Of a DNA stretch of 25,417 bases, positions 16,175 through 25,261 are shown one piece after another. Within the stretch, counting starts at the first letter, position 1. Each line of letters opens with the position of its first letter. Source of the DNA: Lutibacter sp. UBA4458 (GTDB lineage: Bacteria > Bacteroidota > Bacteroidia > Flavobacteriales > Flavobacteriaceae); contig DGOU01000063.1 in assembly GCA_002390165.1 (NCBI GenBank), forward strand, positions 1 through 25,417, in the 5' to 3' direction. A model generated the notes under the pieces. It saw only the letters and a list, made by a program, of their open reading frames with translations, was not told the DNA's origin and ran no database searches. A program made the position numbers and the translations under genes.

Positions 16175-16290
16175 ACTTTTTTTTCCATATTACTAAGGTT
16201 TTGCAATTGGTTAAATTTTAAATTTCAACTTGTTGTTGTTCAATTTTTTAAGGATAAAATAGGTGAATAAAACAAAAGTTATTAACAAAG

Positions 16291-16315
16291 TGGAGAAAAG
16301 TGGGTAAAAGTGGGA
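16291..16315 (+). promoter_or_regulatory. MraZ operator: three TGGGN-type boxes
   Basis: Three boxes with exact 10-bp spacing precede mraZ: TGGAG (16291-16295), TGGGT (16301-16305) and TGGGA (16311-16315), each separated by 5 nt (AAAAG). This fits the known MraZ binding site, TGGGN repeats with 5-nt spacers. Two boxes match fully and one has a single change. They cover the place where the -33 promoter element should sit, so binding would block RNA polymerase and repress the dcw cluster. Confidence 0.8.
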
Positions 16316-16324
16316 AATAATTTA

Positions 16325-16332
16325 TATTTTTG
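16325..16332 (+). promoter_or_regulatory. -7 promoter element for the mraZ/dcw cluster
   Basis: TATTTTTG is an exact match to the Bacteroidota -7 element TAnnTTTG. It ends 19 nt before the mraZ ATG (16352), which predicts a short leader. No TTTG is present at the expected -33 position, where MraZ boxes lie instead. Confidence 0.55.
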
Positions 16333-16351
16333 AATATACCCAAAACGAACT

Positions 16352-16825
16352 ATGGTTAATTTAATTGGTACATACGAATGTAAAGCAGATATTAAGGGAA
16401 GGCTTCCTTTATCCTCTAGTTTAAAGAAACAACTTGCGCCTATTTTGCAAGATGGATTTGTGTTAAAGCGTTCCGTTTTTCAACCATGTTTGGAATTGTA
16501 CCCAATGTCAGAGTGGACATTGTTAATGACAAAGGTCAATAAACTTAATCGTTTTGTAAAGAAAAATAATGACTTTATTAGAAGGTTTACTGCCGGAGTT
16601 AAAACTGTAGAATTGGACGGTTCAGGTAGGTTGCTAATTCCTAAAGATTTACAAATTTTTGCAAAAATATCTAAAAATGTGGTGTTGTCTTCTGCATTAA
16701 ATATTATTGAAATTTGGGATAAAGATAATTATGAGAAAGCTGTTGATGATGCTACTGTTGATTTTGCAGATTTAGCGGAAGATGTTATGGGTAATGAAAC
16801 AGATGCAGACAATGGATTATCATAA
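16352..16825 (+). CDS. mraZ: Division/cell wall cluster transcriptional repressor MraZ
   Basis: MraZ is a ring-forming DNA-binding protein with two SpoVT/AbrB-like half domains that controls its own cluster. Both DxxxR DNA-contact motifs are visible: DIKGR (13-17) and DGSGR (88-92). The 157 residues are close to the usual 140-155. The first gene of the cluster, it is preceded by TGGGN boxes and a -7 element. Its 3' end overlaps rsmH by 14 nt. In E. coli it represses the dcw genes; the boxes here support the same role. Confidence 0.94.
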   Translation: MVNLIGTYECKADIKGRLPLSSSLKKQLAPILQDGFVLKRSVFQPCLELYPMSEWTLLMTKVNKLNRFVKKNNDFIRRFTAGVKTVELDGSGRLLIPKDLQIFAKISKNVVLSSALNIIEIWDKDNYEKAVDDATVDFADLAEDVMGNETDADNGLS

Positions 16826-17708
16826 CCCCGTTCTTTTAAAAGAGAGTATAGCTGGTTTAGCAATTAAACCAAATGGTATATACATAGATGTAACCTTTGG
16901 AGGAGGTGGGCATTCTAAAGAAATTTTAAAATTTTTAAATGAAGAAGGGAAACTATTTGCTTTTGACCAGGATGAAGATGCTAAGCAAAATAGTTTAAAT
17001 GACGATCGATTTACGTTGATACCTCAAAATTTTAGATATATAAAACGATATTTAAGATTTTATAACATAAAAAAAGTAGATGGAATTTTGGCAGATTTAG
17101 GAGTTTCCTCTCATCAGTTTGATGAAGCTGAACGAGGCTTTTCAACTAGGTTTAATGCAAATTTGGATATGAGAATGAATCAAACGGATGCATTAACTGC
17201 TTTTGAAGTGATAAATAAATATGAAGAAAGTAAGTTGAGCGATGTGCTTTTTCAATACGGAGAATTAAGAAATGCAAGGTCTTTGGCAAAAAAAATTATA
17301 GAATCAAGAACCGAAAAACCTATAAAAACCAGTTTCGATTTAAAAGAGGTTTTGAATGATTTTATTCCAAAATCGAAAGAGCATAAAGTATTGGCTCAAA
17401 TTTTTCAGGGAATTAGAATAGAAGTAAATCAAGAAATGGAAGCTTTGAAAGAATTTTTAACTCAGGTTCCAGAATTATTAAATCCTGAAGGCAGATTAAG
17501 TGTAATATCATATCATTCCTTAGAAGATAGATTAGTTAAACGATTTATAAAAAATGGATTGTTTGAAGGCGAGCCTGAAAAAGACTTTTTTGGAAATGTA
17601 ACGGTTCCTTTAAAAAAAGTTGGAAAATTAATTATTCCAAGTAATAATGAAATTAAAATAAATAATAGAGCGAGAAGTGCAAAACTTAGAATAGCAACTT
17701 TAAAGTAA
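16812..17708 (+). CDS. rsmH: 16S rRNA (cytosine1402-N4)-methyltransferase RsmH (MraW)
   Basis: The enzyme uses S-adenosylmethionine to methylate C1402 in the ribosomal P-site. The SAM-binding motif VTFGGGGHS is at residues 27-35, then FDQDEDA, the family loop GVSSHQFDEAERGFSTR, and SYHSLEDRLVKRF near the C-terminus. I chose the ATG at 16812 because it gives the family's standard N-terminus, M-D-Y-H-N-P-V-L-L-K-E, and 298 residues. The frame is open from ATG codons at 16782, 16794 and 16803, but these add unconserved residues and lengthen the overlap with mraZ. The stop is followed with no gap by the ftsL start. Confidence 0.94.
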   Translation: MDYHNPVLLKESIAGLAIKPNGIYIDVTFGGGGHSKEILKFLNEEGKLFAFDQDEDAKQNSLNDDRFTLIPQNFRYIKRYLRFYNIKKVDGILADLGVSSHQFDEAERGFSTRFNANLDMRMNQTDALTAFEVINKYEESKLSDVLFQYGELRNARSLAKKIIESRTEKPIKTSFDLKEVLNDFIPKSKEHKVLAQIFQGIRIEVNQEMEALKEFLTQVPELLNPEGRLSVISYHSLEDRLVKRFIKNGLFEGEPEKDFFGNVTVPLKKVGKLIIPSNNEIKINNRARSAKLRIATLK

Positions 17709-18041
17709 ATGGCCAATATTAAAAAAAACATATACGATGTTTTAAAAGGTAATTTTTTAATCAATAAAAATGCATTAAAAAATTGGCGTTTTTTGGTTTT
17801 TATAGTGTTTTTAATGTTGCTTATGATTTCTAGCTCACATTATGCGGACAAGCAAGTTTTAGAAATGGCAAAACTAGATAAAGAAATAAAAGAGTTAAAA
17901 GCTGAGTTTGTAGATACTCGTTCTGTTGCAATGAAAATAAAATTAGAATCAAATATTAAAAATAGAGTTAAAGAATTAGGATTAGCGCCAAGCGAAAATC
18001 CAGCAGAAATTATAAAAGTAACCTCAAAACCCATTAAATAG
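17709..18041 (+). CDS. ftsL: FtsL-like cell division protein
   Basis: The 110-residue protein has a short cytoplasmic N-terminus, one transmembrane segment at about 27-43 (RFLVFIVFLMLLMISSS) and a periplasmic coiled-coil-prone stretch at about 49-92, ending in VKELGLAPSENP. This bitopic layout, together with the position between rsmH and the division PBP, identifies an FtsL-type protein, which in other bacteria links FtsB/FtsQ to FtsW-FtsI. Sequence similarity in this family is low, so the call rests on topology and context. The ATG follows the rsmH stop immediately, and the TAG stop lies 2 nt before the TTG of ftsI. Confidence 0.85.
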   Translation: MANIKKNIYDVLKGNFLINKNALKNWRFLVFIVFLMLLMISSSHYADKQVLEMAKLDKEIKELKAEFVDTRSVAMKIKLESNIKNRVKELGLAPSENPAEIIKVTSKPIK

Positions 18042-18043
18042 AT

Positions 18044-20038
18044 TTGTCAACCACCAAAAAAGGCATATTAAATAAATTGTACATAGTTTTTGCATTTGTA
18101 GTAATCTTTATGATAGCTATACTTGTTAAATTAACCAATATACAATATGTAAATGGGGATAAGTATCGAAATTTATCACAGCAACTTACTTTAAAAAATG
18201 ATACCATTTATGCAAATAGAGGTAATGTTTTTTCTGATGATGGAAGTTTGTTAGCAACTTCAAAATCAGAATATGAAATTAGAATGGATGCTGTTACGGT
18301 TGATGGGGAAATATTTAAAAAAAATATACGAAGCTTATCTAAATCGTTGTCTGGTTTTTTAGGTAATTCTACTTTGTATTGGGAAACTAAAATTAAAAAA
18401 GCCCGTATAAATAAAAATAGATACTTGTTTATTACAAGAGGACTTGGATATATTAATTTTATGAAAATAAAGCATTTCCCTATTTTTAAATTGGGAATGT
18501 ACAAAGGGGGCTTTATAGCAGAGCAATCAACGGTTAGAGCACTTCCTTTAGGCAAAGTTGCCGAGCGAACTATTGGTTATGATGATTACCGAGGAGGTCC
18601 AGGAATAGAGGGCGCTTATAAAAATTATTTACGTGGTAAATTTGGATGGCGAATGAAACAAAAAATTGCTAAAGGTCAGTGGCGACCAATTAGTGATTCT
18701 AATGAAAAAGACCCAGTTGATGGAAAAGATGTATTAACAACCATTAATGTTAACATTCAAGATATTGCACATCATTCTCTTTTACGACAGCTAGAATATT
18801 ATCATGCAGAACACGGATGTGTAGTTGTAATGGAAACAAAAACTGGCGAAATAAAAGCTATTTCTAACTTAGGAATTAACGCGGAAGGGAAATATTATGA
18901 AAAACGGAATTATGCGGTTTATGAGTCCATTGAGCCAGGTTCCGCATTTAAATTAATGTCTTTAGTGGCAGCTTTAAAATTAAAAGCAATTGATACCAGC
19001 ACTATTGTAGATACTAAAGAAGGAAGGTTTAGAATGCATGGTAGATATATTCACGATTCTAAAAGAGGTGGTCATGGAGTTATTTCTGCCGCTAAGGCTT
19101 TTGAAGTTTCTTCTAATATTGGGTTTGCTCGTTTAATTGACGATAATTTTAAAAGCAAACCAAATACGTTTATAAATGCACTTAAAGGAATGCATTTAGA
19201 TAAAAAATTAGGGTTAACTATTAAAGGAGAAGGACAACCAGAAATTCCATCACCGGGAGATAAAAAATGGAGTAAAAATGCATTGCCATCTATTGCTTAT
19301 GGATATAATTTAAGAATGACTCCATTACAAATTTTAACTTTTTATAATGCTATTGCTAATAATGGTGAAATGGTAAAGCCTAGATTTGTAAAGGAAATTA
19401 GGTCAAGAAATCAGCATCATAATTATTTTGCTAAAGAAGTGATTGACTCTTCTATTTGTTCTAAAGAAACTATCGGGGAAGTTCAGGAATTACTTAAAAA
19501 CGTGGTTAAGTTAGGAACTGCTAAAAAGCTATACAGCAAAAACTTCTCCATGGCGGGTAAAACGGGAACTGCACGGACGGAATATTGGATGCCAGATTGG
19601 AATAAAAATAAACGGTATGTATCTTCTTTTACAGGGTATTTTCCTGCAAAAAACCCTAAATATTCTTGTATTGTAGTTATTCATAAACCAAAGGTTCAAA
19701 AAGGATATTATGGCGCAGATGTATCTGGACCAGTATTTAAAGATATTGCTCAAAAAATTTACACTTCAAATCCTAATGTAAAAACTATAAACGCACAGGA
19801 TACTAAAAATTTTGCAACTATAAAAAATAAATATAATTCTTACTACACCATCTCAAATAAGGCAAATCGGACAATGCCTAATTTAAAAGGAATGGCTGAA
19901 ATGGACGCCATTCCTTTTCTTGAAAATATGGGATTAAAAGTTCTGTGTGAAGGAAAAGGTAAAGTAGTAGAACAATCTATAAAAATAGGTGAAACGATAA
20001 GTAAAGGGAAAACTGTGATTTTAAAATTATCATCTTAA
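18044..20038 (+). CDS. ftsI: Division transpeptidase, class B penicillin-binding protein with PASTA domain
   Basis: This 664-residue septal peptidoglycan transpeptidase has one N-terminal membrane anchor (about 12-30), a PBP dimerisation domain (ANRGNVFSDDGSLLATS onward) and a transpeptidase domain with SAFK (Ser300, Lys303), SSN (356-358) and KTGT (506-509). A single PASTA domain ends the protein (about 610-662, MPNLKGMAEMDAIPFLENMGL). The start must be the TTG at 18044: an in-frame TAA lies at 18035-18037, and the next ATG (codon 23) is inside the membrane anchor. It begins 2 nt after ftsL and its TAA is immediately followed by the murE start. The SEDS partner FtsW is encoded later in the cluster. 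Confidence 0.94.
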   Translation: MSTTKKGILNKLYIVFAFVVIFMIAILVKLTNIQYVNGDKYRNLSQQLTLKNDTIYANRGNVFSDDGSLLATSKSEYEIRMDAVTVDGEIFKKNIRSLSKSLSGFLGNSTLYWETKIKKARINKNRYLFITRGLGYINFMKIKHFPIFKLGMYKGGFIAEQSTVRALPLGKVAERTIGYDDYRGGPGIEGAYKNYLRGKFGWRMKQKIAKGQWRPISDSNEKDPVDGKDVLTTINVNIQDIAHHSLLRQLEYYHAEHGCVVVMETKTGEIKAISNLGINAEGKYYEKRNYAVYESIEPGSAFKLMSLVAALKLKAIDTSTIVDTKEGRFRMHGRYIHDSKRGGHGVISAAKAFEVSSNIGFARLIDDNFKSKPNTFINALKGMHLDKKLGLTIKGEGQPEIPSPGDKKWSKNALPSIAYGYNLRMTPLQILTFYNAIANNGEMVKPRFVKEIRSRNQHHNYFAKEVIDSSICSKETIGEVQELLKNVVKLGTAKKLYSKNFSMAGKTGTARTEYWMPDWNKNKRYVSSFTGYFPAKNPKYSCIVVIHKPKVQKGYYGADVSGPVFKDIAQKIYTSNPNVKTINAQDTKNFATIKNKYNSYYTISNKANRTMPNLKGMAEMDAIPFLENMGLKVLCEGKGKVVEQSIKIGETISKGKTVILKLSS

Positions 20039-21502
20039 TTGAAATTAGTTAAAGACATATTGCATAAAGTAGCTATAAATTCCGTTGTGGGGAATGTTGA
20101 AGTAGCGGTTACAAATGTTGTTTTTGATTCTCGTAAAGCAATTAAAAACAGCATGTTTGTAGCTCAAAATGGTTTGGTTTTTAATGGACATAAATTTATA
20201 GATAAAGCCATTGAATTAGGTGCTACAGCAATAGTTTGTGAAGAATTGCCAGAAAATTTAAAATCGGATATTGTTTATGTTCAAGTAAAAGATAGTAATC
20301 TTGCTTTAGCTATTATTGCATCTAATTTTTATAATAATCCTTCTTCTAAATTAAAATTAATTGGTATTACAGGAACCAATGGAAAAACAACCATTGCAAC
20401 TTTGTTATATGATTTATTTAAAAAGGCAGGTTTTAAAGTAGGTTTGCTTTCAACAGTAAAAATTTTGGTGAATGACCAAGAGTTTAAAACCACACATACT
20501 ACACCAGATTCTGTTAGTATAAATTACTATTTGAATAAAATGGTAGAAGAAAAAGTTTCTTTTTGTTTTATGGAAGTCAGCTCGCACGGAATTCATCAAA
20601 AAAGAACCGAAGGTTTACATTTTGGAGGTGGCGTATATACCAATTTAACGCACGACCATTTAGATTATCATAAAACATTTAAAGAATATAGAGATGTAAA
20701 AAAATCTTTTTTTGATTCTTTACCAAAATCAGCGTTTGCTTTAGTAAATATGGATGATAAAAATGGAGCTATAATGTTGCAAAACACTAAAGCAACAAAA
20801 TACACGTATGCCTTAAAAACTATGGCAAATTTTAAAGCTAAAATTTTAGAAAATCATTTTTCAGGATTATTGTTATCTGTAAATAATCAAGAAGTTTGGT
20901 CACATTTAGTAGGAAGTTTTAATGCATATAATTTAACTGCAATTTATGGAGTGGCAAATTTATTAGGCATAGAGTCTATAAATGCCTTAACGCTTATAAG
21001 TCAGTTAAAAAGTGTAAAAGGCCGTTTTCAATATATAACTTCTAAACAAGGCGTAATTGCAGTAATTGATTATGCGCATACACCAGATGCCTTAAAAAAT
21101 GTGCTTCATACTATAAATGATTTAAAAAAAGGAAATGAACAAATAATTACCGTTGTGGGATGCGGAGGTGATAGAGATAAAGCTAAACGCCCTGTTATGG
21201 GGCGTATAGCATCTCAGTTAAGCAATCAGATTATTTTTACTTCAGATAATCCTAGAAGTGAAAATCCACAAGTCATAATTACTGAAATGGAAGCAGGAGT
21301 AGCATCCGAAAATTTAAAAAAAACGATAAGTATTTTAGATAGGTCTCAGGCTATTAAAACAGCAACTAAACTAGCTGTAAAAGGAGATATAATTTTAATA
21401 GCAGGAAAAGGACATGAAAATTATCAAGAAATAAATGGAGTTCGTAATCATTTTGATGATTATGAGCAAGTTACTAATTATTTAAAAGCTATTGAAATTT
21501 AA
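20039..21502 (+). CDS. murE: UDP-MurNAc-L-Ala-D-Glu:meso-diaminopimelate ligase
   Basis: This is the ATP-dependent Mur ligase adding the third amino acid of the stem peptide in the cytoplasm. The P-loop TGTNGKTT is at 111-118, with SSHG and the THDHLDYH block following. DNPRSENP (403-410) matches the DNPR signature of meso-diaminopimelate-adding MurE; lysine-adding enzymes differ there. The 487 residues are normal. The start is TTG, directly after the ftsI TAA and in the same frame; no ATG occurs before codon 39, and the resulting N-terminus (MKLVKDILHKV) fits the family. mraY follows after 3 nt. Confidence 0.95.
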   Translation: MKLVKDILHKVAINSVVGNVEVAVTNVVFDSRKAIKNSMFVAQNGLVFNGHKFIDKAIELGATAIVCEELPENLKSDIVYVQVKDSNLALAIIASNFYNNPSSKLKLIGITGTNGKTTIATLLYDLFKKAGFKVGLLSTVKILVNDQEFKTTHTTPDSVSINYYLNKMVEEKVSFCFMEVSSHGIHQKRTEGLHFGGGVYTNLTHDHLDYHKTFKEYRDVKKSFFDSLPKSAFALVNMDDKNGAIMLQNTKATKYTYALKTMANFKAKILENHFSGLLLSVNNQEVWSHLVGSFNAYNLTAIYGVANLLGIESINALTLISQLKSVKGRFQYITSKQGVIAVIDYAHTPDALKNVLHTINDLKKGNEQIITVVGCGGDRDKAKRPVMGRIASQLSNQIIFTSDNPRSENPQVIITEMEAGVASENLKKTISILDRSQAIKTATKLAVKGDIILIAGKGHENYQEINGVRNHFDDYEQVTNYLKAIEI

Positions 21503-21505
21503 ACA

Positions 21506-22732
21506 ATGTTGTATTATTTATTTGAATATTTAGAAAAACATTATAGTCTGGCAGGTGCAGGATTATTTCAATACATCACTTTTAGGTCTGCTATGGCTTT
21601 TATTGTTTCCTTATTGTTTTCAACTATATATGGTAAACGAATTATTAAATTTTTACAACGTAAACAAGTAGGTGAATCCGTTAGAGATTTAGGTTTAACT
21701 GGTCAAATTGAAAAAGCAGGTACGCCAACTATGGGTGGAATCATCATCATTTTGGCAACTCTTATTCCGGTAATTTTACTTGCTAAACTAGATAATATTT
21801 ACATAATTATTTTAATTGTTACTACGCTTTGGATGGGAACCATTGGTTTTGTGGATGATTATATTAAAATCTTTAGAAAAAATAAAGATGGATTAAAAGG
21901 ACGATTTAAAATATTAGGTCAAGTTACTCTAGGAGTTTTTGTTGGTGCAATGTTTTATTTTAATCCTCAAGTAACTATTAAACAAAAATTGCCAGTTAAA
22001 TATCAATATGTTGCAGAAAGTGGAACGCCTATTTTATTTGGTAAAGCTGAAAAATCTACAAAAACAACCATTCCTTTTTTTAAAAATAATGAGCTTGATT
22101 ATGCAAAAGCACTTACTGTTTTTGGAGATGGATTAAAGGATTATGCTTGGTTAATTTTTATTCCAATTGTAATTTTTATTATTACTGCAGTTTCTAACGG
22201 AGCGAATTTAACCGATGGAATTGATGGATTAGCAGCAGGTTCTTCAGCAATAATTGTGCTTACTTTAGGAATTTTCGCTTGGGTATCGGGTAATATTATA
22301 TTCGCTAATTATTTGGATGTCATGTACATTCCTAATTCTGGTGAAATGACAGTTTTTATTTCTGCTTTTGTTGGAAGTTTAATAGGATTTTTATGGTACA
22401 ATACCTATCCAGCGCAAATTTTTATGGGCGATACCGGAAGCTTAACTATAGGCGCTGTAATTGCGGTGTTAGCTATTGCAGTTAGAAAAGAATTGCTTAT
22501 TCCCATATTGGCAGGAGTGTTTTTAGTTGAAAATTTATCTGTAATTCTACAAGTAAGTTTTTTTAAATATACCAAAAAAAAATATGGAGTTGGTAAACGT
22601 ATATTTAAAATGTCGCCATTACATCATCATTTTCAAAAATCAGGCTATCACGAAAGCAAAATTGTTACTCGTTTTTGGATTATTGGAATTTTATTGGCAG
22701 TATTTACCATTGTAACCTTAAAATTACGATAA
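21506..22732 (+). CDS. mraY: Phospho-MurNAc-pentapeptide translocase MraY
   Basis: This integral membrane enzyme transfers phospho-MurNAc-pentapeptide to undecaprenyl phosphate, giving lipid I. About ten membrane segments are apparent. Catalytic landmarks are DD in FVDDY (117-118), NLTDGIDG (234-241), FMGDTGS (Asp309) and HHH (373-375). At 408 residues it exceeds the ~360 of E. coli MraY. The extra length lies mainly between the DDY loop helix and NGANLTDG (about 152-205), a polar, lysine-rich stretch, with a smaller insertion in [13 protein letters not shown]. The TAA is directly followed by the murD ATG. Confidence 0.95.
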   Translation: MLYYLFEYLEKHYSLAGAGLFQYITFRSAMAFIVSLLFSTIYGKRIIKFLQRKQVGESVRDLGLTGQIEKAGTPTMGGIIIILATLIPVILLAKLDNIYIIILIVTTLWMGTIGFVDDYIKIFRKNKDGLKGRFKILGQVTLGVFVGAMFYFNPQVTIKQKLPVKYQYVAESGTPILFGKAEKSTKTTIPFFKNNELDYAKALTVFGDGLKDYAWLIFIPIVIFIITAVSNGANLTDGIDGLAAGSSAIIVLTLGIFAWVSGNIIFANYLDVMYIPNSGEMTVFISAFVGSLIGFLWYNTYPAQIFMGDTGSLTIGAVIAVLAIAVRKELLIPILAGVFLVENLSVILQVSFFKYTKKKYGVGKRIFKMSPLHHHFQKSGYHESKIVTRFWIIGILLAVFTIVTLKLR

Positions 22733-24067
22733 ATGAAACTGGTGGTTTTAGGAGCGGGTGAAAGCGGTGTTGGAGCTGCAATATTAGGCAGAAAAAAAAA
22801 ATATGAAGTTTTTGTTTCGGATATGGGAAACATAACTAAAAAATATAAAAACGTTCTTTTAAATAATGAAATTTCTTTTGAAGAAGGAAAACATAGTAAA
22901 GCTATAATTTTTGAAGCCGATATTGTTGTTAAAAGTCCAGGAATACCAGATGCTGTTCAAATTATTAAAGAAATAAAAGAAAGGAATATTCCTATAATTT
23001 CAGAAATAGAATTTGCTTCTGTTTTTTGCGATGCTAAGCTAGTTGCTATTACTGGTTCAAACGGTAAAACCACCACCACTATGTTGGTGCATCACATTTT
23101 AAATAAAGCAGAATTAAATGTTGAAATGGGAGGTAATATTGGAAAGAGTTTTGCGCAACAAGTAGCAGAAGATAGCTTTGATTATGAAGTGTTAGAATTA
23201 AGTAGTTTTCAATTGGACGGAATTGTGAATTTTAGTCCAAATATTGCAATAATTACAAACATAACACCAGATCATTTAGATAGGTATAATTACAAATTTG
23301 AAAACTATATAAATTCAAAATTTAGAATTACTAAAAATCAAAAAGAAGCGGATTATTTAATTTATGATAAGGAGGATAAAGTAATTACTAATTGGTTAAA
23401 AAATAATAAGGTCAAAGCCAAATTACTTCCATTTTCAACAGAGAGGGAATTAGAAGAAGGAGTTTTTATAAGAGATAACAACATAATAATAAAATATAAT
23501 AATATAGAAAATTCAATAATGAGTATTTCAACACTAGCATTAAAAGGAAAACACAATACTAAAAACGCTATGGCAGCAGCTATGGCAGCTTCCTTATTAA
23601 AAGTAAGGCAAAACACCATTAGAGAAAGTTTAGAAGATTTTGAAGGAGCAGAACATCGTTTAGAATCGGTACTTAAAATAAATGGAGTTCAGTATATAAA
23701 TGACTCTAAAGCAACTAATGTAAATGCAACTTTTTATGCTTTAGATAGCATGCAAAGTCCTACGGTTTGGATTGTTGGTGGTATAGATAAAGGAAATGAT
23801 TATTTAGAATTAATGCCTTTGGTTAGAGAAAAAGTAAAAGCTATAATTTGTTTAGGGCTTGATAATCAGAAAATTGTACAAACTTTTGGCAATGTTATTG
23901 ATTTAATTGTAGAAACAGCAGGCGCCGAAGAAGCTGTTAAAGTAGCTTATAAAATTGCAGAAAAAGGAGATGTTGTGTTGTTATCTCCAGCCTGCGCAAG
24001 TTTTGATTTATTTGATAATTATGAAGATAGAGGTAATCAATTTAAACAAGCAATAAAAGAATTATAA
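22733..24067 (+). CDS. murD: UDP-MurNAc-L-alanine:D-glutamate ligase
   Basis: This cytoplasmic Mur ligase adds D-glutamate to UDP-MurNAc-L-Ala. The N-terminal UDP-binding part contains LGAGESGVGAA (6-16) and VVKSPGIP; the ATP P-loop is TGSNGKTTT (107-115). Further Mur-ligase blocks are LSSFQLD, NITPDHLDRY and EHRLE, and the C-terminal domain has NDSKATN and SPACASFDLFDNYEDRG. The 444 residues are normal. There is no gap after mraY and 3 nt before the GTG of ftsW. With no murF in the cluster, the last ligase step must be encoded elsewhere. Confidence 0.95.
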   Translation: MKLVVLGAGESGVGAAILGRKKKYEVFVSDMGNITKKYKNVLLNNEISFEEGKHSKAIIFEADIVVKSPGIPDAVQIIKEIKERNIPIISEIEFASVFCDAKLVAITGSNGKTTTTMLVHHILNKAELNVEMGGNIGKSFAQQVAEDSFDYEVLELSSFQLDGIVNFSPNIAIITNITPDHLDRYNYKFENYINSKFRITKNQKEADYLIYDKEDKVITNWLKNNKVKAKLLPFSTERELEEGVFIRDNNIIIKYNNIENSIMSISTLALKGKHNTKNAMAAAMAASLLKVRQNTIRESLEDFEGAEHRLESVLKINGVQYINDSKATNVNATFYALDSMQSPTVWIVGGIDKGNDYLELMPLVREKVKAIICLGLDNQKIVQTFGNVIDLIVETAGAEEAVKVAYKIAEKGDVVLLSPACASFDLFDNYEDRGNQFKQAIKEL

Positions 24068-24070
24068 TTA

Positions 24071-25261
24071 GTGAAAAAAATTCTAAAAAATATGGAGGGA
24101 GACAGGGCAATTTGGGCAATAGTTGCGTTTTTGGCGCTATTATCCTTTATGCCTGTTTATAGTGCAAGCACTAATTTAGTGTACGTTGCAAACTCTGGCA
24201 CTCCAACATATTATTTAATTAAACACGGTGTTTTATTGTTTTTAGGGTTTTTAATTATTTATGGAGTTCATAAAATTCCGTTTAGATATTTTAGTGGAAT
24301 TTCAGTTATTATTCTTCCGTTTGTTTTATTGTTGTTGATTTATACACTAACACAAGGTCATACCATAAATGGAGCCAATGCAAGTAGATGGATTCAAATT
24401 CCTTTTATTGGGGTTGGGTTCCAAACTTCTGCATTAGCCAGTATTGTTTTAATGGTTTATGTGGCAAGATATTTATCGAAAAATAAAGAAAATACTATTT
24501 CTTTTAAAGAAAGTTTATTACAATTATGGTTGCCTGTAGCTTTTGTTTTAGCTTTAATTTTACCTGCAAATTTTTCAACAACTGCTATAATTTTTTCGAT
24601 GGTTTTAATACTCACCTTTGTGGGAGGTTATCCAATAAAATATTTAATGTATATCATTGGGCTTGGATTAGTTTCTTTGGCGTTTTTTATACTTATTGCC
24701 AAAGCTTTTCCAACGTTAATGCCAAACAGAGTAGATACTTGGATTAGTAGAGTCGAAAATTTTTCAAATAAAAATGCAGAAGAAGGTTATCAAGTTGAAA
24801 AAGCAAAAATAGCAATTGCAACAGGAAGTTTATTTGGAAAAGGAGCTGGTAAAAGTGTTCAAAAAAACTTTTTACCACAATCATCATCCGATTTTATTTT
24901 TGCTATTATAGTAGAAGAGTATGGACTTATTTTAGGTGCTTTCACTGTAATTTTATTGTATTTTTTATTGCTGTTCAGAATTGTTATGGCTGCGAAAAAA
25001 GCAAAGAGTATTTTCGCAACATTACTAATTATTGGAGTAGGATTACCAATTATATTTCAGGCAATTATAAATATGGCTGTTGCGGTTAACTTGTTTCCGG
25101 TAACAGGGCAAAATTTACCATTAATAAGTAGTGGAGGAACTTCAATTTGGATGACTTGTATTGCCATTGGAATTATTTTAAGTGTTACCGCTGAAAAAGA
25201 AATAGATTTAACCGAAACCGAAGAAAACCCTTTAGATATTTTACATGAAGCAATCCATTAA
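24071..25261 (+). CDS. ftsW: SEDS-family septal peptidoglycan polymerase FtsW
   Basis: FtsW is a polytopic glycosyltransferase that polymerises lipid II at the septum with its PBP partner FtsI. The 396 residues contain about ten membrane segments. SEDS landmarks are [10 protein letters not shown] near the first segment, NGANASRWI, the [12 protein letters not shown] loop, and [12 protein letters not shown] near the end (SSGGTS 353-358). The start is GTG, the first possible start after the in-frame murD stop; the alternative ATG at codon 8 (24092) would remove a lysine-rich N-terminus. Position between murD and murG favours FtsW over RodA. The murG start lies inside its last codons (17-nt overlap). 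Confidence 0.93.
   Translation: MKKILKNMEGDRAIWAIVAFLALLSFMPVYSASTNLVYVANSGTPTYYLIKHGVLLFLGFLIIYGVHKIPFRYFSGISVIILPFVLLLLIYTLTQGHTINGANASRWIQIPFIGVGFQTSALASIVLMVYVARYLSKNKENTISFKESLLQLWLPVAFVLALILPANFSTTAIIFSMVLILTFVGGYPIKYLMYIIGLGLVSLAFFILIAKAFPTLMPNRVDTWISRVENFSNKNAEEGYQVEKAKIAIATGSLFGKGAGKSVQKNFLPQSSSDFIFAIIVEEYGLILGAFTVILLYFLLLFRIVMAAKKAKSIFATLLIIGVGLPIIFQAIINMAVAVNLFPVTGQNLPLISSGGTSIWMTCIAIGIILSVTAEKEIDLTETEENPLDILHEAIH

Noticed and set aside
16782..16811. Longer rsmH start giving ten extra N-terminal residues
   Set aside because: The extension is unconserved, deepens the overlap with mraZ, and the ATG at 16812 gives the standard family N-terminus.
18208..18555. 115-residue minus-strand ORF opposite ftsI
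   Set aside because: It is antisense to the PBP dimerisation domain, hydrophobic by complementarity, with no independent support.
24526..24747. 73-residue plus-strand ORF inside ftsW
   Set aside because: It is a different-frame shadow of a conserved membrane protein with no family resemblance.
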